Shown here: piece by piece, positions 49,195-62,073 of the stretch
How the letters are laid out: each line of letters starts with the position of its first letter
Numbering within the stretch: position 1 is the stretch's first letter
NCBI RefSeq assembly: GCF_041260155.1
Contig: NW_027248278.1
Span: 21,194,941-21,258,940, forward strand
Direction: 5' to 3'
Source: Ptychodera flava
Taxonomy: Eukaryota > Hemichordata > Enteropneusta > Ptychoderidae
Length of the DNA: 64,000 nucleotides
Position numbers and translations under genes: made by a program
Notes under the pieces: model-generated
Told to the model about the DNA's origin: nothing
The model's database searches: none
What the model saw: the letters and a program-made list of their open reading frames with translations, nothing else

Positions 49195-49910
49195 CTTTCT
49201 AGTATCGAAGTTGGACCTCCAAAATATTTCTGTCATACATAACAATCTATATACGGGTCTAATATCGATACTAGACGATACAATAATGACTTGCCTTCTG
49301 TTGCGGCACGCCGGGTTTGCGAAATTGCCGATATTTTACCTCAGGCTGATACCTATCGGCGATTTTGGGACTCTCATAATCGATACTAGACAATTCCAGA
49401 ATGACTTGCCTCGCGTCTCGACACGCCGGATCTGTGAAATCACAGATGTTTACTTGATATTTATCGGCTGGGACTCTAATATCGATACTGTACAATGACT
49501 TGCCCTGTGTCTCTTGCACGTCTGTGGTGACGGGGTTAAAAACGTAAAGGCCAGGACCAGCCCGTTAAAGGCAGAAATTCTGTCCGAAAACACCACAGCT
49601 GTGGACCCACAGCTACTGACTCTAATGTCGATACTAATTAACTCTAGACTTTTAAATCATGGGTAAATATCCAATGTATACAGGAGAGTTTACCACCTCA
49701 CAGATCTTGACAAGCCTGACTTCCTCAATTCGACCCTAACTTCGATACTTGTCAAATCGGGGAATTCACTTGTACCTTGCAGATCTGGCCCCGCGGTCTG
49801 ATCAAGCCTGATTTCCGTGGTCCAACTCTACTACACTTGTCTAAAACTGTGGGTAAATATCCTATATTGGAGATTTCACCACCTCACATATCTGACAAAA
49901 CAATTGTAAG
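49195..49910 (+). repeat. Decayed satellite with a repeated TAATATCGATACTAG core
   Basis: The core (C)TAATATCGATACTA(G) or close variants recurs near 49200, 49260, 49377, 49470, 49620 and 49738. Associated blocks are GACTTGCC(T) and CACGCCGG(A/G)T; a further pair, GGGTAAATATCC and CACCTCACA, recurs in the right part. Unit length is about 110 bp where regular. A separate dispersed repeat interrupts it at 49545-49615 (matches 26695-26780). Confidence 0.6.
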
Positions 49911-51460
49911 TTCGATTGTGTTGTCTGGTAGCTGTAAATATCCGATATCATATAAAAGTGCAAGGTCGCGGTGCAGTGTCTTCGAAATCCAGTTTACCTC
50001 GACACGGTCGATGCGCTGAATAATGACTATTTTATGACCACAACGAAATCTCGAACCGCACACCTGCTTAACAAATGGGGGCATATAGGGCTACTACTCT
50101 CGCGAGAAAACGTGAGGTAAGGTCTTTCGCCTAGATGCAGTACCCATCAGTCTGTTGAGTTTTTAATTGCGAATTTCACGTTTTGCAAATCTCTTGAAAG
50201 AATAGATTTCGTTTGAATAATTTTGTGGGGTATTTAGCCTAGCAAAACATTTGGGTAAACTTCTTTCCATATAGTAAAAGTTAATGGCCCGCGTCTTTAG
50301 GAACAGCAGGACGTATTTCAAGAGTTACTGGTCCGGTATGAAAATAGCTGGTCTCGGGCCATCGGGTTATCGTGAATTTCGCACGCTGGCGACTAGCCGT
50401 CTCGATCTTATTGTAAAAGCCCAAATAAACATTTTATGCCTATAATGTACCCAGCTCCTGAGAAAACTATTTTGCGTTGATGAAACTAACAAAAGAGGTG
50501 AATTGCCTTTTTTTTTGACATTTCGTGCATTGTGATCTCTTCAACAAGTTTCCAGAAGCTTGCTTTTCAACATATTTCCTCTGACATACAGTATCTCACA
50601 GTAAGTGAGATTACTCGCAATTCCTCTTGATTTGTGCACTCAGACATTGTTTGTTAACAGCTTCGCTGATTTAATTTCAGCGATTTCGGAACAATTTGAA
50701 AGTTGAAATTTAATTTCAAGAGTAAATTTTATGAGAAGCCGATGTTTGCAAGTGCTAAACATTGTACACTTGTCAAGGTAAAGTTGTCAGCAACTGAAAT
50801 GGTCGCATCATACAACCTGTTAGACATGCAAATTTCCTTTGTCATGAACATTGAAAAAATTTGCGAACACAGATACAGCTTATTCCCTTAGTTTCCTTGA
50901 AAATATTGTGTATGGCTGTCAAAATATCTGTTCGCAGAATTACAAAACTGCTATCTCCTTCGGGGAAAAGGGGTTGATCGCCTCATTATTCAAAGTGGGG
51001 AATCAGACAGTTATGAGTATAAAAGCGCTGTAAAAATTTTGAAATATGGACCAAGCTTTTCTGTGTAGACAAGAAATTAGCTTCAGTTCAATTAGTGATC
51101 TCCGTGTGTGCAGACCATGGATATATTTGGTCAAGTTCACTTACTATGTACCTCGGGAAACAGCTTGCTTAGTGTTTCTTCTCAGCGCTAATACTTCATG
51201 TAAGATACGGTTACTTTTCTTATGGGCTTGCTAATTTTTAGCATATAATGTTGAGACGAGCAAAAATTAAGGGGAACTTTGAAATGATTTTAAACTTGGC
51301 CGGAAAGCGGACCAACGTCAAACGTAGACGTCACATGAATGAATCAGATGTCCTTTGACGTGTTATGTGACGACCTTGTCGCTCACCCCAGACGCCCAAT
51401 CGTCGAAATTTTCTCGTCCACACGAATATTATATTTTGTCTAAGGCATTTCTAATACAAG
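49911..51460. other. Non-coding stretch, no recognised content
   Basis: AT-rich with only short open frames that lack family features. No RNA gene or repeat boundary was recognised. Confidence 0.35.
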
Positions 51461-51464
51461 GAAG

Positions 51465-51582
51465 TACGATGGTTTCAACCGGGACTCGAACCCACAACGC
51501 ACGGCACCCAATCACCTAGCGCAGAGGACAACAGACAAACCGCTCGACTAAATCCCCAATCTCAAAAAAGATTGGTTCAATA
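51465..51582 (-). mobile_element. tRNA-derived SINE or tRNA pseudogene, copy 1
   Basis: On the minus strand an A box (TAGTCGAGCGG, fitting TRGYNNARNGG) is followed about 50 bases later by a B box (GGTTCGAGTCC). The spacing resembles a class II tRNA (Ser/Leu type). The acceptor ends do not pair (GGGGATT against TTGAAAC), so this is not a working tRNA. Six Ts lie on the minus strand before the A box. Confidence 0.7.
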
Positions 51583-51777
51583 ACCGAGCTAAGGATGTTA
51601 CAATTCTGACTGCGCCCTCTCCACTCGCCGTAGAGTTCGTGAAGCACTCACGCTATCATACATCTCACACAAACTATATCGAAGCGAAGCAATGAATACA
51701 ACGCTTTACACCAGGCGGAAGATAGCCTCGGGGACAATTCTGTCCACCTAGCAGAGCTATCAACCGGGAAAGAGAAA

Positions 51778-51895
51778 TACGATGGTTTCAACCGGGACTT
51801 GAACCCACAACGCACGGCACCCAATCACCTAGCGCAGAGGACAACAGACAAACCGCTCGACTAAATCCCCAATCTCAAAAAAGATTGGTTCAATA
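51778..51895 (-). mobile_element. tRNA-derived SINE or tRNA pseudogene, copy 2
   Basis: 118 bp, differing from 51465-51582 at one base, which lies in the B box (GGTTCAAGTCC here). It has the same orientation, 313 bp further on. The flanks of the two copies differ, so they are either a local duplication of just this unit or two recent insertions. Confidence 0.7.
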
Positions 51896-52204
51896 GTTTA
51901 TAATCGCACAGTAAATCATGACCGTACAAAATGGGACTGATTAATAGGTGTTGAGGTATTTATCTGATCTTACCTGATGACGATATGTAAATGTTGACTT
52001 GATATTGACTGCTTAGAGAATGTCAAAATTGATATGTTCTACGTATTCAACGATATAAAAAGAAATAATACAACTACTCAGGAGAGAAGAATATTTGCTG
52101 CTTATTTCTTGAGAATGTTTTGAAGTCTTGCTACACATCAGTCGACCAATATAAATTGATTTAGTTAAAATTCAACTTTTTAAGGGTTCCCCCTTTTTCC
52201 TACA

Positions 52205-53980
52205 GACTTATCTCAGAAAATTCGTGATTGCAGCGGCGTCAAAGAAAGTTTGGTTTACAAACTGTTTTCCTTACGATGCAATTTAGTATGTAAAACTACG
52301 CTTACAGATGCCTTTCTATAAGGCTTCTTTACACCCTATTACAGTTACTGGTTTCCCCAGAAATATGACATGACTGTAATCATTTTGCCTTTTTTTTAAA
52401 TTTCCCCAGAAACTCACGACGTTCCTGGTCTACGTCGACATATATTAATGAATATGAATCAGTCACACTGATCTGACAGGTCTATATATCATAATTCACA
52501 AGAAACACGTTTTCTGTAGTTATAGTCTGACTGACCTGACAGGGCTGTTTGACAAATCCGCAAGGGACACGTTATCTGAAGTTCTAGTCATTCATCAAAA
52601 GCCACAACGGGTATATAATCTGAAGCATGCTAGTTTTGTACACTCAAAAAGTGAAAATCACTTTTCAGCTGAAAAATATTTTCCCGCAATAAACTCAGAA
52701 GTATAGAGCACTGCTTACCTTTCAATGTTACAGCGATAATTGGATCCCAAACGTTAAAGTTGTTATTCTCTACGTGCATCTTTTACGTACTGAAGTAGAG
52801 CGTCAGACATCCTGCCTTTTGTCATTCGATATATGAAGCAACATTTCCGGAGAAGTTTCTCGTCCCACACAGAGATTTCATTTCATTCTCACTCAATGAT
52901 TGGCTCAAACCAGATCAACGTTTTTGCAACTCCCATCAACATTTTCAGTTTTTTCCCCTTCATTTGATCTCACTGACTGACACGAAGTCTAGTTCTTAAA
53001 GAAAGTCAGACACGTGACCTTCAAGGTAATTCGTTCATAAGGATCCACTGATGAACTAAAATTGAACAACCTTTATACCAGACTTCAAGTTGAGGCCAAA
53101 GTTCAAAGCCAAAGGTCAGGTAAGTGATTGAAGTCTGATACGCATAGTTTTGAAACAATAACGACTATTAAATATTTGCTCGAAGTTCGCAGAAAAACAA
53201 TAAATATAATGGACATTTCCTCGTATGACGTCATAAAGTATGGTAAAGTTAAGAATAAAATGAATAACACCGACGAATGAGTAGTGTCAAATTGAGTTTT
53301 TATAATATCACACACATTTTGCCCTGAAACAGGACGTCTATACATAACACGGCCCATCGATATGTCTAATCGCAGGCTACACGTCTTCCTGTTTCGTAAC
53401 CCTACCAGCAAGGGTAGTCACCCATAGATGCACATGCGATGAAAATAGCATTCATGCCAAGCTGTAAAAAATCACCTTTTTCCCGGGTGTATATGTGTAT
53501 TTTGCATTTGCATAGTTATCTATGATATTCTTCTGCAAGAAGCACAATGGATTCTTCAGTACTCATGTAACGAAACAAATGATGTCACAGCGCCATTGTA
53601 AAGCCGGAAATTACATTAGTCGAACATTTAAACTTTGATCAACAGTGGGGTGACACTAAAAACAGCTTCGATGGCCTTTGAGTAGTCAGAACACGAGTAT
53701 GCAAATATTTCGTCTCCCTTAGTGTATTATTTTGTAAGAAGGAACGCAGCATGCATACTTTTTCATAATTCAATACTTTCCTGATTTCAGTCGAGTCCTT
53801 TTTTTCCGAAAGCAGTGAGGATGGAAAATTAATAAGTTCTACTTGCACATCTCTCCTAATTTCAAACGCTACCTCCTAGTAAATAATGGTCTATCCTTTT
53901 GTCACGCAGATAAAGAAATGAGGAGACAGGGCGACAGACAGACATCGAGATAAAGAAGACGGATATTCAGCTGAGTAGGA
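52205..53980 (+). repeat. Duplicated flanking module, copy at 53 kb
   Basis: Matches 36890-38290 in order, with extra sequence between the parts. No receptor exon follows in the next 5 kb on the right, unlike the 37 kb copy, which is followed by the receptor 3 cassette. It is thus a spacer whose gene was lost, or the spacer for the diverged receptor 4. Confidence 0.6.
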
Positions 53981-54640
53981 TCCGGTTGTTTTTTTCGAAC
54001 GTCCATAACGATTATAAAACCAATACAATAATTTGGACTTCGCGACTTGGAAGAGGTTTGTTGTCTTGACCTTTGCCGTGCGTCATCGCATGTAGTCTTC
54101 TATTATTTTCTTGTAATATCGCGAGGTTCCGTAACCATCGTGTCTAGCAACTAACAATAACAAAGATAATGAATTGTGAAGACTGTATCTTTCGTCTTGG
54201 TATCGTCGAGTGGCCAAAATAACTCAGAAAATAAGACTACATCTAAGTTGTCTTTCCGTAGCGTAGTCAAAACATGGCTCTTCCTTGTCCACAATCTTTC
54301 CGTTGTTTGGTATGATATACTTATCTTGCGCCCAACGACGTACCCTGATCTGTTTGTGTCGAAGCTATAAAACAGCTCGTTTGAGAGTGAAAGGACTACC
54401 TCATAGGAAAAATATGTAGGTAAGTTCCAGCATAACTCTTTCAGAGATACAAATCATTAACAAAAATACAATCATTAACAAAAAGAACGAACTGTCTGCC
54501 ATAATTGGGCATAATAACTAACTACCTCATGGCATTCATTGCCGATTACGATAGGGACAAAGTTCGCGAGGGACATCGAGGGAAGGTTTAGTGTGTGACG
54601 TAATTTTTCAAGGCTGGGCGTCCTTTCACAGCCTGAGTCA

Positions 54641-54892
54641 AATGAGCAATTGCACAAGGGGGGTTAGGACGTGTTATACTGTAATGGCTGTCAAATATAT
54701 TAAGGTAGTACGCGACTCGGAGAGGAAAGACAAACCTTTGCTCAAGCTTTTCGTAGCTTTTTTGCAATGAGCAATTGCACAACGGGGGTTAGGACGTGTT
54801 ATACTGTAATGGCTGTCAAATATATTAAGGTACTACGCACCTCGGAATGGAAAGACAAACCTTTGCTCAAGCTTTTCGTAAGATAACGTTTA
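54641..54892 (+). repeat. Tandem duplication of a 135 bp unit
   Basis: AATGAGCAATTGCACAA starts at 54641 and again at 54776. The two units agree almost fully over 115 bp (GGTTAGGACGTGTTATACTG, GGCTGTCAAATATATTAAGG, CAAACCTTTGCTCAAGC). Part of the unit (AAGGTA(G/C)TACGC...CTCGGA) resembles a dispersed motif at about 56214-56265 and 28250-28295. Confidence 0.85.
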
Positions 54893-57800
54893 ATCATTCG
54901 CTTTGGACATAGACAATTGAAACAGATTCCAGAAAAATAAATTACGCAATAGTCACCGAAATTTAAACTTGAAAACGGCTGCACATCGAATTATAACTCT
55001 ATGGGCGACAGGTTAAATTTTCGATTGTCACAAAAAGAGCCGATGAAAACTGCATGTACTCCACCATAAACTTCAAAATGAGCCCCCAAATCCAGTAGTT
55101 CAAAACAGCATTGTAAAAGTTTGAGAGTCTTAATATCTGTCCCTGAGGTGCCTTGTTCCTTAATCTAAAAATATGTCTGTTTAATTCTGTAGAAAAATGA
55201 TCATAGAAATAATGATAAATATAAACAGTGTATGAGTAAACATTGCTTTTTCAAAGAATTTTTTTCCTTTGCACGTGAAACTCTAACTACCCCTGCTCTG
55301 TGTGGTGGTAAGGCAGAAACGTTACCATTCTTCTGTTGTTTATTTCCGTCGATGAAGTCACCTAAAGGCACGCAAACAATGTGCAGGTGAGGTATTTACT
55401 TTCGACCGACAGTCAGCCATTTCCTCTGTATTACTAGGTCATATTAGATCATACTTTTTATTCATAACTGAGACTGGATCTGTCCACTTCTATATCTCTG
55501 TATATAGCTGTGGTGATTTGTCACATTCTGCCCTTGTACCCTGTAGACTTTGCAAGGCACGGAAGCCTCCTCCCGAGCGATTTTCTCAACCCATTTTTTA
55601 CAGCTACCAGAATCGTGTTGCCTTTAATTCTTTGAGCGTCAAAGTCAGTTTTTTCGCCTATCTTTAATATAACTCAGCCATTTTTTCAGATTTTTGCGGA
55701 AAATGTTGATAAAAACTATAGCCAATACAATGTAATGTCCATTCGGTCCAAAATTATAAAAAAATGAGAGGAAAATTCATGAAAATTGGTAAAATGTTGC
55801 ACTATAATTTTGGTTGGAAATATTACAGCACTCTAAGGGTTACTCATACCAATGCTGTGCGTGGCCATGAGAACCTGTTGTCATGCTGAGCATGGAATCG
55901 TTCAGGGTAGCTTATGCTATGAAATAATGGGATACCATTCTAATACTTACAGTTACTCACTAGGGTATAAGCTTTACTTTTGTACCATGATGAACAAGTT
56001 CACCATTAAAACGAAGGGTAATTATTGAAATGTGATGTATTTTATTTACTTTTAAAAGTGATTTAATTTGTCTTACACTTAAGATATTGATTAATATCAA
56101 AACTCTGTTCACAAAACTGTTACAAAATTGTAGAATCCACGAGATATGAAAGTACTAATACCTTAGACCCAAATCGAGGGTCTGATACAACTATCATAAG
56201 ATAGTTTTTGTTAAAGGTAGTATGCATCTCGAAAGTGAAAGACATAAAATTTTGCTCAAACTCGTCTCAAGGAATCTTTGAACCGTTCTCTGTCGAAATC
56301 ACGAATAAAACTCGGGGGTCAGCGTGAAAGTTTCGGTACTAGAGAAACAAATATAGTATAGCATTGACGCAACTAACCCTTAAAAGTTTAATCAGCCTGG
56401 CCTGACCTTTCAGCCATGTTAGATTTTTCCCACGCCTAAATTGGCTTCTCCTGATGACCTAGCGTATGTTGAATTTGCTGCATAGCAAGTATGTTCTCTG
56501 TTCTTTAATATTTGTTAATAAAATAGCTAGCGGTCGGATGAATTGTGCCTCCATATTATATCTTTGAAAAATTATACTTTAACATACAAGGTCTTCTTCT
56601 AACTCTTAAAACCAGCAATATTTGAACTCAAACTTTGGTCTTATCATCATTAGTCTGAGTGCTTTAAAGTTTGTAGAGTGCATTTTTGCAGGTGGCGTGG
56701 CTTTGTAGCCATATTGAACTTGCTGGAAACCTATGATGACAAGAGAATATTATTTTAAAATCCTCTTCTCCAAAACCAATGCACCATTTCAACTTACATT
56801 TTAATCATATCATCATTATTATGATTAATTTCTAGTATGCAAAACCCATTACGCTCAGCCACATGGTTAGGCAACCATATTGGTTGCTCCGAAAAAGCTA
56901 CAATAACAATGAGATAATATTCAGGGTTCTTTCCACGTCAAAATGACCATTTCAGCTAAAAACCCGAATATGGGATCATCAATACGGATACTTCAAACTT
57001 TTCAAAAGTCATGCATATTAGTCATATTCGTTGGTAACATGGCATTTCATAATAACCCTTCAATATACAATCGTCTTTATCAGAACAAAACGAACAAGTA
57101 TACATAAAATTGTGGCCAATTTTATTAAGGACCGTCAATGACCTTCGGCAACGCTGCTTGCAGCTTTTAACATTTTTTTTCTTCTCACACACACTATCTA
57201 GGCCCGAAACGGGGAGATCATCTTTAACACGGGCTATAATAATACAATAGCTTTATTTTTCTTATCGTAGGCTACCAACTAAATATCAACTTTATCGCAC
57301 GTTACACCTCTATACGTTTCATAACATTACAAGCACAGGTCACTGTAGGACGTGTGTGCTCTATTTATAAAGTTATCTATGATATTATCTGCTTGAAGCA
57401 AATATGTACACTTCAAAACTACAATCAGGCTTTTTTTGAAGAAAATTTCCTTGTTTTGATGGCCGATGAAATGGCCTTTTTGAACCTGCAGAATATAATT
57501 TCTATTTCAGAAATGGCAGTCTTAAATATTGACTATCCCGCCCGCATTTCGCTGTAATTATTCTGTTAAAAGAAGTGTGTGTACATGGGGAATTCGCGAT
57601 AGTTCTTTTTTAGGGTAGGTAGAAAACATATGCAATTTCCTTCATAGCTTCGGTTTTTCTGTTCGATTTGGTGGAGGATGCACGCATTTGCAAACTTCCA
57701 TTCCCCGATTTCAGTCAATATATTTATATATAGAAATTATTAAGGCTGAAATAAGTAGCAATTTCCCTCGAATAAATCTTTCCCGTTTTCATTGGCTACA

Positions 57801-58040
57801 TTCCACTATAAACAATCCTTCCCTTAGTGGGTTAGACGGAATAATGAAGAAACAAGGTGAAAGATATACATCGAGATAAACCAGATATACAACAACTGTA
57901 AATACTGAGTTCAACCAACTTGTTTATCTGTGTTTGATTATAATTACTAATTGATGAGGTAAATGCAGTAGACTTTAATACTTTGAACAGATTTCACCTC
58001 CTGTCTGAAAATCCATCACGTAATCCATCGTGTGCATAAA

Positions 58041-58103
<63 letters not shown>

Positions 58104-59281
58104 ACTACGTTTGCCTATTATCACAATTTAGAGACGTTTCCTTATTATTCAAAATCAATATCACGTACCCATCAGATGAAATGCCGTTTCCGATGGATGG
58201 CACGGGCTCGGAACCGTTTTAGCTTATGAAAATTTCAAAAATGAATATGTGATGTCTTGAAGAGGTAATTGCACATTATATGGAACTAATTAAACATACC
58301 AACGTAAAAAAGATTATAATGCATCAGCACAATTACGTGGGTCAACAAGCAATGATGTCACCCCCGTACGTGAAACTCTAACTGCCACTGCACTGTGCGG
58401 AGGCGAAGCGGAAACTAGGTTAATATTCCATTGTTGTTGATTTTCCTGATGAGGTCACTTCTGGTCACAAAAAATTCGACCAACATTCAGTGAGTTCACC
58501 GGTATTATTGGGTTAGACTATGTCAGTATTCCATCGCGCTGTACTTGTACTGCTCTTCCGTATATCTTTACTGTGTCTTTGCTGCTGCCGTTGTCTTGCT
58601 TCGACGTTTCTGCCTGATTCGACATCAGGCGGGGGTGTCCATTTACTTGTTTAAAAATGTACTTTTAAGTCGCGTGTCTCAATAAAAGAACACTTTCGGC
58701 GAACCGGAGAAGATATCAACTACGCAATATATCCCGAGCTTAAAAGTTACTTCGCTACGCTGAAATAAACAAATTACTTTCCCAGAGGAAAGGTTGAACT
58801 GTACAGGAGGTGAGTTGACAGTGCAGAGTACAGTTCAATATTTGTACACATTAACATTTGACTTTTCAAGCCATGAAAACATGACATGTAAACATTCGGA
58901 CAACTCTGGTATGTCATATGTCACCCATTTGGAATATTGCTTGCCAGCTATCGACAGGTTTGAATGCCCTGTCTTGAACTGACAATAATGTGAATGGAGG
59001 TAAATTCCCTTCACTCTTAGCTCACTCAACCAACTGAAAGTTACAAAGTTCACGCGCAGTGTTTTGTTTTCTGGTCCGGATTGCAGGCAAAACTCGTCAC
59101 CACCATAACGTAGATCATTTTCTATGTGATAGATTGAGATTAAATTCTCATATCACAAAAAAATACATTGCGATTTCCACGAGACTTGTGTAATACGTTA
59201 GAATAGTACAATAAAGTAAGTGTGTTGAGAGGAAACTCACGCTAACATTACATAACATTTGACATCGACCAACTCGAGCAA
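54893..59281. other. Gene-poor stretch with diverged modules
   Basis: No gene is supported. 55290-55560 and 58370-58700 are copies of the module also seen at 4985-5400 (TTGTTGTT...CCCGATGAAGTCAC-type start, then CATTGGTCGATG or its remnants). 57690-57890 resembles the end of the 38 kb and 53.9 kb modules. A (CT)n tract is at 58043-58098. The rest shows nothing recognisable. Confidence 0.45.
58043..58098. repeat. (CT)n microsatellite
   Basis: An uninterrupted CT run of about 56 bp. The serine-leucine frame read through it is not a gene. Confidence 0.97.
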
Positions 59282-59927
59282 CTATGTCTTCTTCTTGAAG
59301 GGAAACAGACTAAACTCCTCGTAATAATCGTCCCTAGTTCTCTTCCTTTTGCTGTGCTGTCTGATTTTGCAAGCGAGCACAACATCACAGGACGCGGTAT
59401 CGGAATTTTCTTCTTCACTGTCTTTGCATACATGATGATCGTGAAGTGGGGCATGACGGGAGCGATCCTTATCGGTTACGCCACCAGCGTTCAACTTTTC
59501 CGACATTTGCGGAGATTCGCTCCTGCTCTCCTTGTGGTTTTCTTGTACATCACTATCGTCATGATTACTGCTGGTGTTTGCGTACTGGGGGTTTCCGTTT
59601 GTGGGTGTAAGATATCCGTTGTCAGTCTCGCTTTCGATGACAGTCTGTTGAACGAGTTCTGACTGTTGAGTTAAGTCTGCCGTATGCGTGACCTCGCCAG
59701 CGTTGGTTGTGATCGGAGAACCCGGAACGCGGTCATTCTGTGAAGGACTCGACGTTGAGCCATATGGGTTTCTGAAACAAAGGTGATGACATTAAATAAT
59801 TACATTGTAATTAATAATGTTAAAAGAAACGCACTATTCGTATCTGGCCACATACTCACTATGTGCAGGGGTTGGCCAGAACATAATCCCTCTATCCACT
59901 GTGGCCACACACACACACACACACACA

Positions 59928-60008
<81 letters not shown>

Positions 60009-61814
60009 TTCGTGTGTATGTATATGACAGAGAACAAATCCCGTCGAGGTAAATATATATACTGTTTCTTTTTTTCAAATTTTGTGACTGTTTTTAACAC
60101 GACTGCGATATATTGGCAGGGCATGCACGTTTCGGCTCTCACAATAAGGCTACGACAGGAAAGCCTCATTTCCGGCCTTCTATTCACAAGCATATTGTTG
60201 ACTCAACTCAGCTAAACCCAGTTACAGTATCTCTTGTGGCAACACTAGTTTTCTATAATCATCCTATGGGTATTTGTCGGCATCAGTACGCATGCGCAAA
60301 ATATGGTACCGATGGAGAGTGCGAAAAGTTTATAGCTGAAGTCAGGGCTCGAAATTAACTTTTCCCCTGGTAGTCCACTTGGGCCACCATTTTCTGAAGT
60401 TGGTAGCCCAGTGACAATGACTGGTAGCCCATGCATATTTGGCTATTTTTTCTAAATTCTGCCCATGAAGTGAATATTCTAGTCATATGATGTGATTATT
60501 ACATGGCCCATACATGGAACCTTGCGCGCTCTATAGGATTCAATAGTAACTTAATTATGACGTCGCGGGCCGTATAGTCATCATTTGATTGTAATTTGAA
60601 CCGGAACTACTTTCAACTTGACAACTTCGGGATTTAAAAATGAATAAAATTACATGTTTTACATAGGAAATACTTTTTTCACAAATTATGCAAAAGAAAT
60701 CGACAAAACGCATAACAGTGATTTAAATATATCAATGTGCCGTTCGATGATTAAAATAATAATTTTTTTCCACAGATATTTGTATAATAGAAACAATTGA
60801 AAGCATATAATTGTCATATGTATGTGACACCAAAAATATTTGAGTGAAAAGTATGCAAGGGAGGCATGTTATAAAAAATATCATAGCCCAAAATAGGGAC
60901 TATGTCAGCTCGAGGTAGGAGACCATTTGCCCTCCTTATGTCGGGCAAATGGTCACATACCCTCGGGCACATAGTCCCAAGTTTGTGCAATATTATATGA
61001 TATTGAACATCTTTAATACCCGTTTTACTTTCAGAGTTGAATGCAAATTTTGATAGTCGTCATGACAAAAACACGACCTTCTTTCTGTGTGCAGCTGGGT
61101 TTGACAGCATTTTAATAGCTCACCAAAAAGTGACAGACCGGGCATGGCAAGACAAGTAATGACTGAATTTCAGGTGTCAGGCTTTGATAGTCCGTGTGGA
61201 CTACCATTTCATAGATTTTGGTAGCCCTAGAGAAAAATTGGTAGTCTGTGGACGCGGGACTACCGCTAATTTCGAGCCCTGCTGAAGTAGTGTACTTACC
61301 TTTGTTTCAGTTTCCACCCTTTATAAAGAATAACTATAATAACGACTATGATCACGATACAGGCGACTGACATCAAAAACATAACTGCATACCCTGCACC
61401 ATTAAGACCAACCATTTCATCTTCAGGATGTGCTGCATGAACATTGCTTTCAAAGCCTGAAATGTTATACCAGCTGTGTGAGTTCATATGTGATGTAAAT
61501 ATCCGCTAAGTAAAATTAACTGAATGAGCTTTCCAACTTCAATTTTTTGTCATGGTGGACTTATGCAGCTTTCTTGGTGTTATTGCGCATGGATGTACAC
61601 TAAAAGACATACATACATAGATACATACATAGATACATACATAGATACATACATACATACATACATACATACATACATACATACATACATACATACATAC
61701 ATACATACATACATACATACATACATACATACATACATACATACATACATACATACATACATACATACATACATACATACATACATACATACATACATAC
61801 ATACATACACAGTC

Positions 61815-61901
<87 letters not shown>

Positions 61902-62073
61902 TTTTACAATTTTTTTCTCAGTGCCTGACAGGTTTTACCATCAATGTTTGCAAAAAGCGAGCTCAAAAATTACATATCTAAGTGGTATGAACATGACTTA
62001 CTACTTGTGTTTCCGCTGGAAAGATCCTCCGTACCATTAAAACTTTTACCATGGGTCATGACCCTGAAAGTAC
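59282..62073 (-). CDS. Receptor 4, partial: membrane helix and divergent tyrosine tail
   Basis: Three exons join in frame: 62073-62002, 61456-61300, 59771-59282. The first (72 bp) encodes a linker (TFRVMTHGKSFNGTEDLSS). The second (157 bp) encodes a stalk and a helix (YAVMFLMSVACIVIIVVIIV) ending KGWKLKQR. The third encodes the tail to a TAG at 59284-59282. The tail begins NPYGSTSSPSQND and holds NGYLTP, an NPQY motif (a true NPxY) and DDYYEEF near the C terminus. The exon phases (in after one base, out after two) are those of receptors 1-3, which supports common origin. No EGF exon was found up to 64000, so the ectodomain lies outside or far upstream. A hAT-like element sits in the second intron. 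Ligand and function are unknown. Confidence 0.65.
59907..60006. repeat. (AC)n and (CT)n microsatellite in a receptor 4 intron
   Basis: (AC)n to about 59929 passes directly into (CT)n with one TT interruption to 60006. It lies about 135 bp upstream of the tail exon acceptor on the minus strand. Confidence 0.95.
60343..61281. mobile_element. hAT-like non-autonomous element in receptor 4 intron
   Basis: Ends are CAGGGCTCGAAATTA at 60343-60357 and its inverse TAATTTCGAGCCCTG at 61267-61281. Next to these are further inverted parts rich in TGGTAG(T/C)CC. Direct flanks share CTGAAGT (60336-60342 and 61282-61288), or 8 bp GCTGAAGT if the last G is counted as flank. The CAGGG start and 7-8 bp duplication suggest hAT. 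The 939 bp interior codes for nothing. Its middle 500 bp also occurs alone at 47200-47700. Confidence 0.8.
61605..61899. repeat. (ATAC)n and (GACA)n arrays
   Basis: (ATAC)n with some GATAC variants at 61605-61808, then (GACA)n at 61812-61899. They lie in the receptor 4 intron between the 72 bp and 157 bp exons. The (ATAC)n-then-(GACA)n order repeats that at 24003-24137. Confidence 0.97.

Noticed and set aside
51475-51570. Functional tRNA gene on the minus strand
   Set aside because: A and B boxes are present, but the acceptor arms do not pair and the T stem is weak.
61605-61899. Possible CRISPR-like array
   Set aside because: Uniform 4 bp units without spacers; this is a microsatellite in an animal genome.
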